Below, one piece after another: positions 26,355-35,632 of a stretch of 64,000 bases of DNA. The first letter of the stretch is position 1; each line of letters starts with the position of its first letter. The stretch spans positions 37,675 through 101,674 of the forward strand of contig JAGLED010000004.1 in the NCBI GenBank assembly GCA_023145215.1, read 5' to 3'. The notes beneath the pieces are model-generated. The model had not been told where the DNA came from. It did no database searches and worked only from the letters and a program-made list of their open reading frames with translations. The stretch is from Rhodospirillales bacterium. Lineage in GTDB: Bacteria; Pseudomonadota; Alphaproteobacteria; Rhodospirillales; Casp-alpha2. Made by a program: the position numbers and the translations under genes.

Positions 26355-29300
26355 TCATCCGGCTCCCTTCGGGGTCGTAGAAGATCGGATCGACGATCTC
26401 ACAGGCGACCGTCTTGTCCTTCAGCGGCACATAGACCGTATCGCCCTTGCGATTGCGGCCGTTCTTGACCACAGCGAGCGCGATGGAATGATTCAGCGCC
26501 GCCGACCAGTAACTCGACGTCACATGGCCGATCATGTCCATCGGCGGTTCGGGCCGGGTCGCGGCGACGATCTGCCCGCCTTCGGGCAGCACTTCCGTCG
26601 GATCGACGGTGCGCAATCCGACCAGGTGTTTGCGGTCGTCGCGCGCGGTGTCTTCGCGCGAAAGCGAGCGCTTGCCGATGAAGTCCGGTTTCTTCTTGGA
26701 CACGATCCAGTCCATTCCCAGATCGATGGGCGTCACCGTGCCGTCGGTTTCCTGGCCGACGATGATGAAGCCCTTTTCGGCGCGGAGCACGTGCATCGTT
26801 TCCGTGCCGAAGGGCGTGATGCCGTATTTTTCGCCGGCGTTCATGATGTCGGTCCAGAGCGCGAGGCCGCATGACGCGGGGACGTTGATTTCGTAGCTGA
26901 GTTCGCCGGTGAAGCTGATCCGGTAGACCCTGGCCGGGATTCCGCCGACCGTGCCGTCCCGCCATGCCATGAAGGGGAAGGCGTCGGGGTCGAGATCGAT
27001 GTCCGTGGTGAACTCGCTCAACAGATCGCGGGCGTTCGGCCCGGCGAGCTGCAGGGTCGCGAACTGCTCGGTGACCGACGTCAGGTACACCTTCAATTCC
27101 GGCCATTCGGTCTGCAGCCATTCTTCCAGCCACGCCATGACGCGCGGCGCGCCGCCGGACGTCGTGGTCATGAGGTAATGGTTCTCAGCCAGACACGACG
27201 TCACGCCGTCGTCCATCACCATGCCGTCCTCGCCCAGCATCAGGCCGTAACGGCATTTGCCGGGCGCGAGCTTCGACCACGCGTTGGTGTAGACACGGTT
27301 GAGGAATTCAGCGGCGTCGGGACCTTGAATGTCGATCTTGCCGAGCGTCGTCGCATCCAGCATACCGACCGCGTTCCGGACCGCCAGGCATTCGCGGCTG
27401 ACCGCATCCTGCATGCTTTCGCCGTCCTGGGGGTAATACCACGGACGCCGCCACTGGCTGACGTCTTCCCATTTGCAGCCGGCCTGTTCGTGCCAGTCGT
27501 GCATGGGGGTGCGGCGGATCGGATCGAAGAATTCACCCACCGCGCGGCCCGCGAGCGCGCCCATGGTGACGGGCGAGTAGGGCGGACGGAACGTGGTGGT
27601 CCCCGTTTGCGGGATGGTCTGGCCAAGGGCTGCGGACAGGATCGCATGACCCGGAATATTGCCGGTCTTGCCCTGGTCGGTGGCCATCCCGAGGGTGGTG
27701 TAACGCTTTGCGTGCTCGACCGAGCGGTAGCCTTCGCGCGCCGCCAGCTGGACGTCGGCGACGGTGACGTCGTTCTGCTGGTCGAGGAAGTGTTTACCGC
27801 GCTGGCCCGCCGGTTTGGTCGTCGGGATGTACCAGAGCGTGCGCCAGGGTGTTTCTTCGACGTCGGACGTGGCCTTGGCGACGGATGGGCGTGTCTTCGC
27901 CGTCATGCCGAGTTTCGACGCCGCGTCGAGCCCCGCGAAATCGCCTTCGTTCAACGCTTGGCTGAGCGAGAAGCTGCCGTTAGCGGCCCCGCAGGCGGCT
28001 TCGGCCTGCAACGTGTCGCCGGGGACGAACACGCCGTCTTCGTCGCGCCAGGTGTTCTTGCCCGCCGAGTGGCTGTGCAGGTGGACGACCGGGTTCCAGC
28101 CGCCGCTTGAGCCGATGGTGTCGCACGAAATCGTCCGCGCCTTGCCGGTGACGTTTTCACCGTCGTCGGTGAGCTTCATCACCTCGACGCCGCGAATTTT
28201 TTTGGTGCCGAGCACGCCGGTGATCGCCGAATTGTCGATGACCTCGATCCCCGCTTCGATGGCGCGGGTGACAAGCTCGCCGGACGGATCCTTGCGCACA
28301 TCGATCACACAGGCGACGACGGCCCCGGCGGCTTTCAGATCGAGCGCCGAGCGATAAGCGTCATCGTTGTTGGTGAAGATCACGTGGCGCTTGCCCGGCG
28401 TCACCCCATAGCGGTTGACGTAGGCGCGAAGCGCACTTGCCAGCATGCAGCCGGGACGGTCGTTGTCGCTATAGATCAGCGGCCGTTCGATGGCGCCGGT
28501 GGCCAGGATCACGCGTTTTGCGCGGACCCGCCAGACCCGCTGGCGGGTGCGGCCGTCCTGCCCGTAGGCGACGTTATCCGAGCGGTTCTGCAGCAGTCCC
28601 AGGAAGTTGTGATCGTAGTACCCGAACGCCGTCGTGTGCCTGAGGATCGTCACGTCCGGATTGGCCATCAGCTCTTTTTCGACTTCGGTGACCCAATCCG
28701 TGGCGGGCTTGTCGTCGATCTCGAATTTTTCATTGAGAAGCTGACCGCCCAGTTCGGGCTGTTCGTCGACCAAGATCACCCGGGCCCCCGTCGCGGCGGC
28801 GGCGCGCGCGGCGCTCAAACCCGACGGTCCGGCGCCGACGATCACGACATCGGCGTGGGCGTTCATCTTGTCGTACGTATCGGCGTCGGGTTCTTCGGGG
28901 GATTTCCCGAGACCGGCGGCGCGGCGGATGAAGTGCTCATAGACCTTCCAGCCCGACACCGGCCACATGAAGGTCTTATAATAAAACCCCGCGGGCAGGA
29001 TGCGGTGGAACAGGCCGTTGACCGCCATCACGTCATAAGTGGGCGACGGCCAGCAGTTGACGCTCGACGCATCGAGGCCTTCGTAAAGCGGAATGCGCGT
29101 CGCCAGCATGTTGGAAATCGTCCGGGCACCACGCTCGAGCTGCACCAGCGCGTTGGGCTCTTCGGTGCCCGCCGTCACGATGCCGCGCGGGCGGTGGTAC
29201 TTGAAGCTGCGCCCGATCAGGTTCACGCCGTTGGCCAAGAGCGCCGAGGCGAGGGTGTCGCCCTGATAGCCGCTCATCAGCCGGCCGTTGAAATAGAAGT

Positions 29301-29358
29301 CGATCTGTTTCGAGCGGTCGATGCGGCCGCCGTCCATAAGGCGATGGGACTGGCTCAT
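26347..29358 (-). CDS. soxA: Sarcosine oxidase alpha subunit
   Basis: The track ORF has 40 false N-terminal residues; ATG 29358 (MSQSHRLMDGGRI) overlaps the soxD stop by 4 bases and gives 1003 residues, normal for SoxA. Domains: a ferredoxin-like N-terminal part (IDFYFNGRLMSGYQGDTLASALLANG); an NAD-binding domain with VVIVGAGPSGLSAARAAA; a middle FAD/NAD region; and a C-terminal aminomethyltransferase domain that transfers the methylene to tetrahydrofolate. Together with SoxB, SoxD and SoxG it converts sarcosine to glycine, forming 5,10-methylene-THF and H2O2. Confidence 0.96.
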   Translation of the reverse strand: MSQSHRLMDGGRIDRSKQIDFYFNGRLMSGYQGDTLASALLANGVNLIGRSFKYHRPRGIVTAGTEEPNALVQLERGARTISNMLATRIPLYEGLDASSVNCWPSPTYDVMAVNGLFHRILPAGFYYKTFMWPVSGWKVYEHFIRRAAGLGKSPEEPDADTYDKMNAHADVVIVGAGPSGLSAARAAAATGARVILVDEQPELGGQLLNEKFEIDDKPATDWVTEVEKELMANPDVTILRHTTAFGYYDHNFLGLLQNRSDNVAYGQDGRTRQRVWRVRAKRVILATGAIERPLIYSDNDRPGCMLASALRAYVNRYGVTPGKRHVIFTNNDDAYRSALDLKAAGAVVACVIDVRKDPSGELVTRAIEAGIEVIDNSAITGVLGTKKIRGVEVMKLTDDGENVTGKARTISCDTIGSSGGWNPVVHLHSHSAGKNTWRDEDGVFVPGDTLQAEAACGAANGSFSLSQALNEGDFAGLDAASKLGMTAKTRPSVAKATSDVEETPWRTLWYIPTTKPAGQRGKHFLDQQNDVTVADVQLAAREGYRSVEHAKRYTTLGMATDQGKTGNIPGHAILSAALGQTIPQTGTTTFRPPYSPVTMGALAGRAVGEFFDPIRRTPMHDWHEQAGCKWEDVSQWRRPWYYPQDGESMQDAVSRECLAVRNAVGMLDATTLGKIDIQGPDAAEFLNRVYTNAWSKLAPGKCRYGLMLGEDGMVMDDGVTSCLAENHYLMTTTSGGAPRVMAWLEEWLQTEWPELKVYLTSVTEQFATLQLAGPNARDLLSEFTTDIDLDPDAFPFMAWRDGTVGGIPARVYRISFTGELSYEINVPASCGLALWTDIMNAGEKYGITPFGTETMHVLRAEKGFIIVGQETDGTVTPIDLGMDWIVSKKKPDFIGKRSLSREDTARDDRKHLVGLRTVDPTEVLPEGGQIVAATRPEPPMDMIGHVTSSYWSAALNHSIALAVVKNGRNRKGDTVYVPLKDKTVACEIVDPIFYDPEGSRMNG

Positions 29359-29663
29359 GATTTCTTGCCCTTCTCGATCATCGCCTTGATTTCCTGGGGC
29401 GGCTGTTCGCCCATCTTGTAGATCGCAAGGATTTCGTTGGTGTGGGTGTTGCGCGCCGCGTTGAACCAGCGCCGGCACCCCGCGGTGTGGACCCAGCGTT
29501 CAAGGTGTACGCCCTTGGTGTTTTTGCGCATGAACAGATAGTCGGCCCATTCGGCGTCCGACAGATTTTCCGGGTTCTCCGGGCGCGCGATGTGTGCTTC
29601 GTGCCCGTACGAGAATTCCGTTTCTTCGCGTTCGCCGCAGAAGGGGCAGGTGATGAGAAACAT
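29355..29663 (-). CDS. soxD: Sarcosine oxidase delta subunit
   Basis: ATG 29663 with GGGGAGG upstream gives 102 residues. The zinc ligands known for SoxD are all present at the expected positions: C6 and C9 (CPFCGERE), H59 and C63 (WVHTAGCRRWF). The gene lies 13 bases after soxB and overlaps soxA by 4 bases, the canonical B-D-A-G order. Confidence 0.96.
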   Translation of the reverse strand: MFLITCPFCGEREETEFSYGHEAHIARPENPENLSDAEWADYLFMRKNTKGVHLERWVHTAGCRRWFNAARNTHTNEILAIYKMGEQPPQEIKAMIEKGKKS

Positions 29664-29676
29664 GTCTGAGCCTCCC

Positions 29677-30927
29677 CTAGTGCGCCACGCCGGCGGCGCC
29701 ATGCTCGTCGATCAGGTAGCCATTGGCGAACCTGTCCAGCGAGAACGCCGCGTTGAGTTCGTGCGGTTCGTCGCGGGCGATGGTGTGCGCGAACACCCAG
29801 CCCGATCCCGGCGTCGCCTTGAACCCGCCGGTGCCCCAGCCGCAGTTGAAATAAAGCCCGTCGACCGGTGTCTTTGAAATGATCGGCGATGCGTCCGGGC
29901 ACGTGTCGACGATGCCGCCCCACTGACGCATGAGCCGCATGCGGCTGAATAGCGGGAACAGCTCGCAGACCGCCGCGATCTGGTCTTCGATGATGTGCAG
30001 GCTGCCGCGCTGCGAATAGCTGTTGTGTGCGTCGATGCCCGCGCCCAGCACAAGTTCGCCCTTGTCGGACTGGCTGACGTAGCAATGCACCGCGCCCGAC
30101 ATCACGACCACGTCGATGATCGGTTTGACCGGGTCGGAGACCATGGCCTGCAACGGATGGCTTTCGATCGGCATGCGGAAACCGGCCATGTCCGACATCA
30201 CGGTACAGTGCCCGGCGACGACGACGCCGACTTTCTTGGCTTTGATCTGACCGCGGTTGGTCTGCACGCCGGTGATCTTGCCGCCCGTGATGTCGAAGCC
30301 GGTCACTTCGCAGTTCTGAATAATGTCGACGCCGCGGGCGTCGGACGCGCGGGCCAGACCCCACGCCACCGCGTCGTGGCGCGCCGTGCCGCCGCGCGGC
30401 TGATAGCTGGAGCCCAGCACCGGATAGCGGATCGTCGGGTCGAGGTTGATGATCGGGACCAGCTTTCTGATTTCTTCGGGGCCGATGTATTCGCCGTCGA
30501 TGCCGTTGAGCTTATTGGCGTAGACGCGGCGCTGGGTGGCCCGCACGTCGCTCAGGCTGTGCGCGAGGTTCAAAACGCCGCGCTGCGACAGCATGATGTT
30601 GTAGTTGATGTCCTGGCTCAGTCCTTCATAGAGCTTGAGGGATTTCTCATACAGAAAGGCGCTCTCGTCCCACAGATAGTTGGAGCGGATGATCGTCGTG
30701 TTGCGGCCCGTGTTGCCGCCGCCGAGCCAGCCTTTTTCCAGAACCGCGACATTGGTGATGCCGTGCTCTTTCGCCAGGTAATAGGCCGTCGCCAGACCGT
30801 GCCCGCCGCCGCCGACGATGACGACATCGTATTCCGGTTTCGGGTCGGGCGAGCGCCACGCCTGCTGCCAGTCGCGATGATAGCCGATCGCGTTGCGAAG
30901 CAGACTGAAGATCGAATATTTCGTCAT
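29677..30927 (-). CDS. soxB: Sarcosine oxidase beta subunit
   Basis: 416 residues from ATG 30927 with AGGGA upstream. The N-terminal FAD motif is [30 protein letters not shown] contains the His (about 184 here) that in characterised enzymes carries covalent [44 protein letters not shown] is the long conserved C-terminal block. It carries the sarcosine-oxidising site and is the first gene of the operon. No regulator or glyA/folate genes were found immediately upstream. Confidence 0.96.
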   Translation of the reverse strand: MTKYSIFSLLRNAIGYHRDWQQAWRSPDPKPEYDVVIVGGGGHGLATAYYLAKEHGITNVAVLEKGWLGGGNTGRNTTIIRSNYLWDESAFLYEKSLKLYEGLSQDINYNIMLSQRGVLNLAHSLSDVRATQRRVYANKLNGIDGEYIGPEEIRKLVPIINLDPTIRYPVLGSSYQPRGGTARHDAVAWGLARASDARGVDIIQNCEVTGFDITGGKITGVQTNRGQIKAKKVGVVVAGHCTVMSDMAGFRMPIESHPLQAMVSDPVKPIIDVVVMSGAVHCYVSQSDKGELVLGAGIDAHNSYSQRGSLHIIEDQIAAVCELFPLFSRMRLMRQWGGIVDTCPDASPIISKTPVDGLYFNCGWGTGGFKATPGSGWVFAHTIARDEPHELNAAFSLDRFANGYLIDEHGAAGVAH

Positions 30928-31171
30928 ATGGGTCCCTGCCTCAGCGCCTCTTCGGGCGTTCGTCCGCGCGCGCCCCGCACGCGGCTTCGACGTCCACGCT
31001 AGATGTCCTCCTTTCCCATCGTCAAGGGAAGCCGTCTGTCCGTATTGCGACGCCGATCCTCATTTTTACGACCAAGCCCGAAAGGCGGACTACACGGTAA
31101 AGCTGTGATCAAACCGTGATCTCGACATATTGTCGTTCCCTTGCAAGTCGCCACCAGATAATGTGCGGAAC

Positions 31172-32347
31172 ATGTGCTCTTTACGTTATCTGAGAAGCGT
31201 CGTGCTCGGCGCGGCAATCTGGTTTGCGGCGGTATTTCCCGTGTCCGCCCAGGACGCGGGCGGCATGGATCTCGACATCATCAAGGACGTGCCGGGCGGC
31301 TGGACCGATCCGAATGCGCCCGCCGGCGCGGCCGGCGAGGCGCACCCGCTGGCCAAGGACTTCGAAAGCGCGCTGAACGCTTACCGCGATCAGGACTACG
31401 TCCAGGCCCGCGAAAAATGGGGCGCGCTGACCGACGCCGGGCATGGCCTCAGCATGCACAACCTGGCCGTCCTGAAATGGCGCGGGCAGGGCGGGCCGCG
31501 CGAACGCGAACAGGCGCTGGAACTGTTTCGCGACGCGGGACAGAACCAAGTGCCGGAATCGCTGCACGCGCTTGGTGTCGTCTATCTGAAGGGGGCAGGC
31601 GTGCCGCCCGACCCGGCGGAAGCCGTCCGCTATTTCGAGGCCGCGGACGGCCTGGATCATCCGCCGTCGACCTACAACCTGGCGCTCGCGCACCTGAAGG
31701 GGATCGGCGGTGTCGATGACAAGGACATCGGGATGCAGCTGATGCAGAAGGCGGCGGAAGCCGGATTGGCGCGCGCCCAATACGATCTGGGCACGCTGCT
31801 CTATCAGGGGACGTACGGTCCGGCGGACAAGAAAGCCGCGCGCACCTGGTTCGAGCGCGCCGCCGCGGGCGGCGATGCGTTCGGCTATTACAATTTGGCG
31901 CTGATGCAGTTCGCGGGCGAGGGCGGCGGCAAGGATTACCAACGCGCCGTCTTGAATCTGACCGAAGCCGCCGAGATGGGGGCGATCCCGGCGCAGGTGA
32001 AGCTCGCGCACCTGTTGGCGACGGGCGAAGGCGGCATCCGCAAAGACCCGGTCGGCGCCTATGTGTGGTTCACAGTCGCGGGCGCGTTCGGCGCCGACGA
32101 CGCGCTGGAGAATGCCAAGCGGATTTCGCGGACGCTTTCTGAAACCCAGCTCAAGCGCGCCCGGCAGACGGCGGCGGCGTTCCGGCCCAAGCAGCCGCAG
32201 ATCGCCGAAGACACAGCCGAAAACACCGGACCCGCAACAGGCGCCCCAGATATGGTCATCGACAGAACTCCGGGTGCGGACAGCGGCACCCCGTCTGACA
32301 AAGACGCCAAGGCGGCGGACGACCTTCTCAAGTCCCTGGAAAAGTAA
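31172..32347 (+). CDS. Secreted Sel1-like repeat (SLR) protein
   Basis: 391 residues from ATG 31172 (MCSLRYLRSVVLGAAIW), with a signal peptide ending VSAQDAGG. At least five Sel1-type repeats of ~36 residues follow (for example ALGVVYLKGAGVPPDPAEAVRYF, DLGTLLYQGTYGPADKKAARTWF, KLAHLLATGEGGIRKDPVGAYVWF). A Pro/Ala-rich disordered tail closes it. SLR proteins scaffold envelope complexes; no specific partner is indicated. It is 17 bases upstream of the AsmA-like gene on the same strand, so probably cotranscribed. Confidence 0.88.
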   Translation: MCSLRYLRSVVLGAAIWFAAVFPVSAQDAGGMDLDIIKDVPGGWTDPNAPAGAAGEAHPLAKDFESALNAYRDQDYVQAREKWGALTDAGHGLSMHNLAVLKWRGQGGPREREQALELFRDAGQNQVPESLHALGVVYLKGAGVPPDPAEAVRYFEAADGLDHPPSTYNLALAHLKGIGGVDDKDIGMQLMQKAAEAGLARAQYDLGTLLYQGTYGPADKKAARTWFERAAAGGDAFGYYNLALMQFAGEGGGKDYQRAVLNLTEAAEMGAIPAQVKLAHLLATGEGGIRKDPVGAYVWFTVAGAFGADDALENAKRISRTLSETQLKRARQTAAAFRPKQPQIAEDTAENTGPATGAPDMVIDRTPGADSGTPSDKDAKAADDLLKSLEK

Positions 32348-32364
32348 GAAGCAGAGACAGCGAT

Positions 32365-32958
32365 ATGCTCAATTTTCTGATCAGGATCCTGAAATTCTCG
32401 ATCAAGGCGGCCATCGTCGTTGCCGGGATCGCCATCGTCATTTCGTATGCGCGCCTGAGTGAGTTCGGCGACATGCGCAAGGAACTCGTCGACAAGATCA
32501 TGAATTCCTATGCCGGGCGGATCGCCATCGATGGAGAGATCGATCTGAACATGTCGTTCCCGCCGAGCGTTTCGATCGAGGGGGTGCGGATCAGGAATTC
32601 GAAATGGGCGTCGAGGCCGGACATGCTGAAGGCCCAGCGGGTCGTCGCCGAGGTCGACCTGATCCCGCTTCTCAGGGGCGACATGGCGGTGCCGCGTCTT
32701 CGGATGATCGGCGTCGACATCATCGTCGAGAGCAAGCGCGACGGCACCACGAACTGGGATGAACTGAACGAGTTCGACACCGCCGCCGGGCCTGCGGGAC
32801 CTGCCGCCCCGGTGATCCTGCCGCAGATCGCGGGCGCATCGGTGACGGTCGCGGGCGGTACGGTCACCGTCGTCAACAGTGCGGCGGGAACGGAAACCGC
32901 GCTGTCGCTCGGCAGCACCACGGTCGAGAGCGGCGGCAACGTCGTGCCGTGTCTGTGA
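32365..32958 (+). CDS. AsmA-like protein, N-terminal part only (probably truncated)
   Basis: 197 residues. One N-terminal membrane helix (FSIKAAIVVAGIAIVISYA) is followed by the opening of an AsmA/TamB-type domain: NSYAGRIAIDGEIDLNMSFPPSV, IRNSKWASRPDMLKAQRVVAEVDLIPLL. Full AsmA-family proteins are usually 600 residues or longer, so this one stops early. The last residues, TTVESGGNVVPCL, are not typical of AsmA, and the DNA encoding them recurs after the next gene (34214-34274). The truncation may follow a recombination event at that point. Confidence 0.75.
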   Translation: MLNFLIRILKFSIKAAIVVAGIAIVISYARLSEFGDMRKELVDKIMNSYAGRIAIDGEIDLNMSFPPSVSIEGVRIRNSKWASRPDMLKAQRVVAEVDLIPLLRGDMAVPRLRMIGVDIIVESKRDGTTNWDELNEFDTAAGPAGPAAPVILPQIAGASVTVAGGTVTVVNSAAGTETALSLGSTTVESGGNVVPCL

Positions 32959-33122
32959 GAATGCATGTGATCTCAGGATATCGCATGTGAAATACGTTTC
33001 CGGATTTTGATGAGAGGGCTGGGGGTCCTGTTGCTCCTTGTCAACGGGTATCGGCGTGCGGCTTCCCCTAAGGCGCATTCTCGGTCTATGTTGATGCCGG
33101 AAAGGTTGAAAACCAAAAAACT

Positions 33123-34199
33123 ATGCGCGTGTTTATTTGGACAGTCTTGATTATGGCTGTGGTGGCCATCCCCGTTTCGTCCTCCTTTGCTGACGAGCCG
33201 CCCGCCAGTATCCGCACGGCGGCGGAGAAGGGTGAAACTGTCGCGCAGTTTGAACTTGCGGAGTTCTACTTTCGAACAGAGGCAAACAAGGATTTAACCA
33301 AGGCCCGCCATTGGTACCGGCGCGCGGCTCAAGGGGGTCACGCCAAGGGGCAGGCTCTTTTCGCGTACTTTCTGGATAATGGCTTAGGCGGCGAGGCCGA
33401 TTTCCAGTCTGCTTTGGTATGGTACGAAAAAGCGGTCGCGCGCGGCCAGCACATGGCCGAGTACAACCTAGGTTTGATATACGAGACCGGACGTGGCGTT
33501 GAGAGGGATATCGAACGGGCGGTCAGGTTATACAAGGCTGCGACGCAGGATGTCAGATATTCATTGCCGCAGTTTCGCATTGGGCAGATTTACGAGACCG
33601 GTGCGCTTGGCAAGCCCGATATTGCGAAGGCGATGGAGTGGTATGCATATGCCGCCGAACGGGGATATACACCTGCACAAGAGCGATTGAAGTTGCTTGC
33701 TGAACGGGAAGTCGAAAAAGGCGACGTCGGGGTCATCCTGATGCAGTGCCGTGACAAATCGCTTCCGCCGTTCGATCGGATCGACGCCTGCACCAGCGTC
33801 ATTGGTGATGACGAGGCGACGGAGAATGAAATAGGAAAAGCGCTTGTTAGCCGAGCGATCACCCGCAAACAGGTGGGAGAGTTCGGAGCCGCAATCCGTG
33901 ACTACACGAGGATTGTGACAATGCGCCCCGAAGCATCATCGGCATTCTACAATCGTGGCAACATTCATCAGACAATCGGCAATTTCGATCTGGCATTGAG
34001 TGACTATAACGAAACTATCCGATTGCAACCCGATCACGCCAAGGCCTTCGCAAACCGGGGCATACTGTTCGAGAAGCTCGACCGCGAAAGTGACGCGGCT
34101 AGGGATTTTCAGCACGCTTATGATCTTGGGCTGCGTGAAGATCTGCTGCAAAAGAAGATGTCGGCTCATGGGTTAAAGTACGATGTCGAGTACGAGTGA
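33123..34199 (+). CDS. Secreted Sel1/TPR repeat protein
   Basis: 358 residues with a signal peptide (VFIWTVLIMAVVAIPVSSSFA). Four Sel1 repeats (AEFYFRTEANKDLTKARHWY; NLGIYETGRGV-like; IYETGALGKPDIAKAMEWYAYAA) are followed by a Cys-containing linker and two or three TPRs (ASSAFYNRGNIHQTIGNFDLALSDYNETI; AFANRGILFEKLDRESDAARDF). Third codon positions use A and T more than the neighbouring genes do, suggesting a different history. It lies between two copies of the 3' end of the AsmA-like gene, so it may have been inserted. Confidence 0.85.
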   Translation: MRVFIWTVLIMAVVAIPVSSSFADEPPASIRTAAEKGETVAQFELAEFYFRTEANKDLTKARHWYRRAAQGGHAKGQALFAYFLDNGLGGEADFQSALVWYEKAVARGQHMAEYNLGLIYETGRGVERDIERAVRLYKAATQDVRYSLPQFRIGQIYETGALGKPDIAKAMEWYAYAAERGYTPAQERLKLLAEREVEKGDVGVILMQCRDKSLPPFDRIDACTSVIGDDEATENEIGKALVSRAITRKQVGEFGAAIRDYTRIVTMRPEASSAFYNRGNIHQTIGNFDLALSDYNETIRLQPDHAKAFANRGILFEKLDRESDAARDFQHAYDLGLREDLLQKKMSAHGLKYDVEYE

Positions 34200-34213
34200 G
34201 CCGATGCAGCATG

Positions 34214-34274
34214 GCGCTATCGTTCGACCGCACCACGGTCGAGAGCGGTGGCGACGTCGTGCCATGTTTGTGAG
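34214..34274 (+). pseudogene. Duplicated 3' tail of the AsmA-like gene
   Basis: 61 bases match 32898-32958 with 8 differences. In frame, the copies read ALSLGSTTVESGGNVVPCL and ALSFDRTTVESGGDVVPCL, both ending in a stop codon. Four of the eight differences are silent. No upstream AsmA sequence accompanies this copy. Confidence 0.85.
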
Positions 34275-34333
34275 GGGAGAACGCCGTCGTCGGCGGCAAG
34301 CCGCCAACCGCGTTTCATCCGCCTGAAATCCCG

Positions 34334-34879
34334 TCAGCGGGTGGAGGTGCCTACCTGCATGCGTTCGCGGAAAAAGTCGTGGATCAATTCCATATCGAAG
34401 GCGTCATAGGAAACCATGCTTAGAATCTGCGTGACGTTGCCGTCGTCTCCAAACGGAAGCCGTAAGCACTGATAGCTTTTGCTTTCGTGTAACCCAAAGC
34501 CAAATGTTTCGAACAGTAATGGGTGCTTTTTATCGATGACCTCCGAATATTCCCGGAAGACCTTGGCCGCGACGCTGAAGGGCCTGAGATCGAGCGTTGA
34601 TTTCCCTGTGACATCGTAGCCTTGGATGCGCGTTCGCGCGGTGCCCCAGAAGCGATACCTGAAATCCTGCGGGTAGGGGATGTAATCGACGACGGTACAC
34701 CAGGGTATCGCGTCCGCGGGGATCGCCAGCCAATCCCAATCGCGCCACGCGGGAAGCGGCCCGGTTTTCTTGAGGGCTGTCCAGCTATGAAACGCAACGT
34801 CGAGCGGGGCTGGGAGGTTGACCTCGTCCCCATTTTTCATGACGCTTCGGTAGTTATCTACGATCCCCAAAATACCCAT
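34334..34879 (-). CDS. PAS-domain protein, alphaproteobacterial PAS_5 type
   Basis: About 181 residues if started at ATG 34879 (MGILGIVDNYRSVMKNG); the track uses a TTG at 34960. LPAWRDWDWLAIPADAIPWCTVVDYIP, DFRYRFWGTARTRIQGYDVTGKST and a closing YQCLRLPFGDDGNVTQILSMV strand pair match the short stand-alone PAS proteins common in Rhodospirillales-type genomes. There is no output domain. Ligand and partner are unknown. The start codon is uncertain. Confidence 0.78.
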   Translation of the reverse strand: MGILGIVDNYRSVMKNGDEVNLPAPLDVAFHSWTALKKTGPLPAWRDWDWLAIPADAIPWCTVVDYIPYPQDFRYRFWGTARTRIQGYDVTGKSTLDLRPFSVAAKVFREYSEVIDKKHPLLFETFGFGLHESKSYQCLRLPFGDDGNVTQILSMVSYDAFDMELIHDFFRERMQVGTSTR

Positions 34880-35041
34880 GCCATTCGGTTCCAGAATTTG
34901 ACCGTTCGATGAGTCAGCATGGAACACAAATCGGAGAAGGTCGGACTTGATCTGGGTCAATCGGTTCCGGCTATCGGGTTCAGCCTTGGACCTATCGGGC
35001 CCGCGCCTGTACCGGCCTGCCGAAAAAGGAGTGTTTTAATT

Positions 35042-35632
35042 ATGAATACGTCGACTGATAAAGTGTCCCGTCCCCCCGTCAGCCGTTTCCCGGTACCGGA
35101 CCTGGTTGATCTGCCGGATGACATTCGCGAACGCATTCTGGCCGTGCAGGAAAAATCCGGCTTCGTGCCGAACGTATTCCTCGTCCTGGCACACCGGCCG
35201 GACGAGTTCAGGGCATTTTTCGCCTACCATGACGCACTGATGGAAAAGCCGGGAAACCTGACCAAGGCCGAGCGCGAGATGATCGTGGTCGCGACCAGTG
35301 CCAGGAACGAATGCCAGTACTGCGTCATCGCGCACGGTGCGATCCTGCGCATCCGAGCCAAGAACCCGCTGATCGCCGATCAGGTTGCGACGAATTACCG
35401 CAAGGCCGATATCACCGCGCGGCAAAAAGCGATGCTCGATTTCGCGATGAAGGTTTCCATGTCGGCGCAACAGGTGGGTGAAGCGGACTTCGACCTATTG
35501 AAAAGTCATGGTTTCGATGAGGAGGATATCTGGGATATCGCCGGAATCTCGGCGTTCTTCGGGATGTCCAACCGGATGGCGAACGTCACCTCGATGCGCC
35601 CGAACGATGAGTTTTATGCGCTGGGTCGGTGA
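35042..35632 (+). CDS. AhpD/carboxymuconolactone decarboxylase-like peroxidase-related protein
   Basis: 196 residues. The track starts at 34919, but ATG 35042 (MNTSTDKVSRPPVSRF) has AAGGAGTG upstream. The redox motif is ARNECQYCVIAHGA, the E-x(2)-x-C-x-x-C-x(3)-H pattern of AhpD-like alkylhydroperoxidases. The RFPVPDLVDLPDDIRERI opening fits the uncharacterised peroxidase-related subgroup. Probably a soluble antioxidant protein. It is the last gene before the AT-rich spacer leading to kaiB. Confidence 0.9.
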   Translation: MNTSTDKVSRPPVSRFPVPDLVDLPDDIRERILAVQEKSGFVPNVFLVLAHRPDEFRAFFAYHDALMEKPGNLTKAEREMIVVATSARNECQYCVIAHGAILRIRAKNPLIADQVATNYRKADITARQKAMLDFAMKVSMSAQQVGEADFDLLKSHGFDEEDIWDIAGISAFFGMSNRMANVTSMRPNDEFYALGR

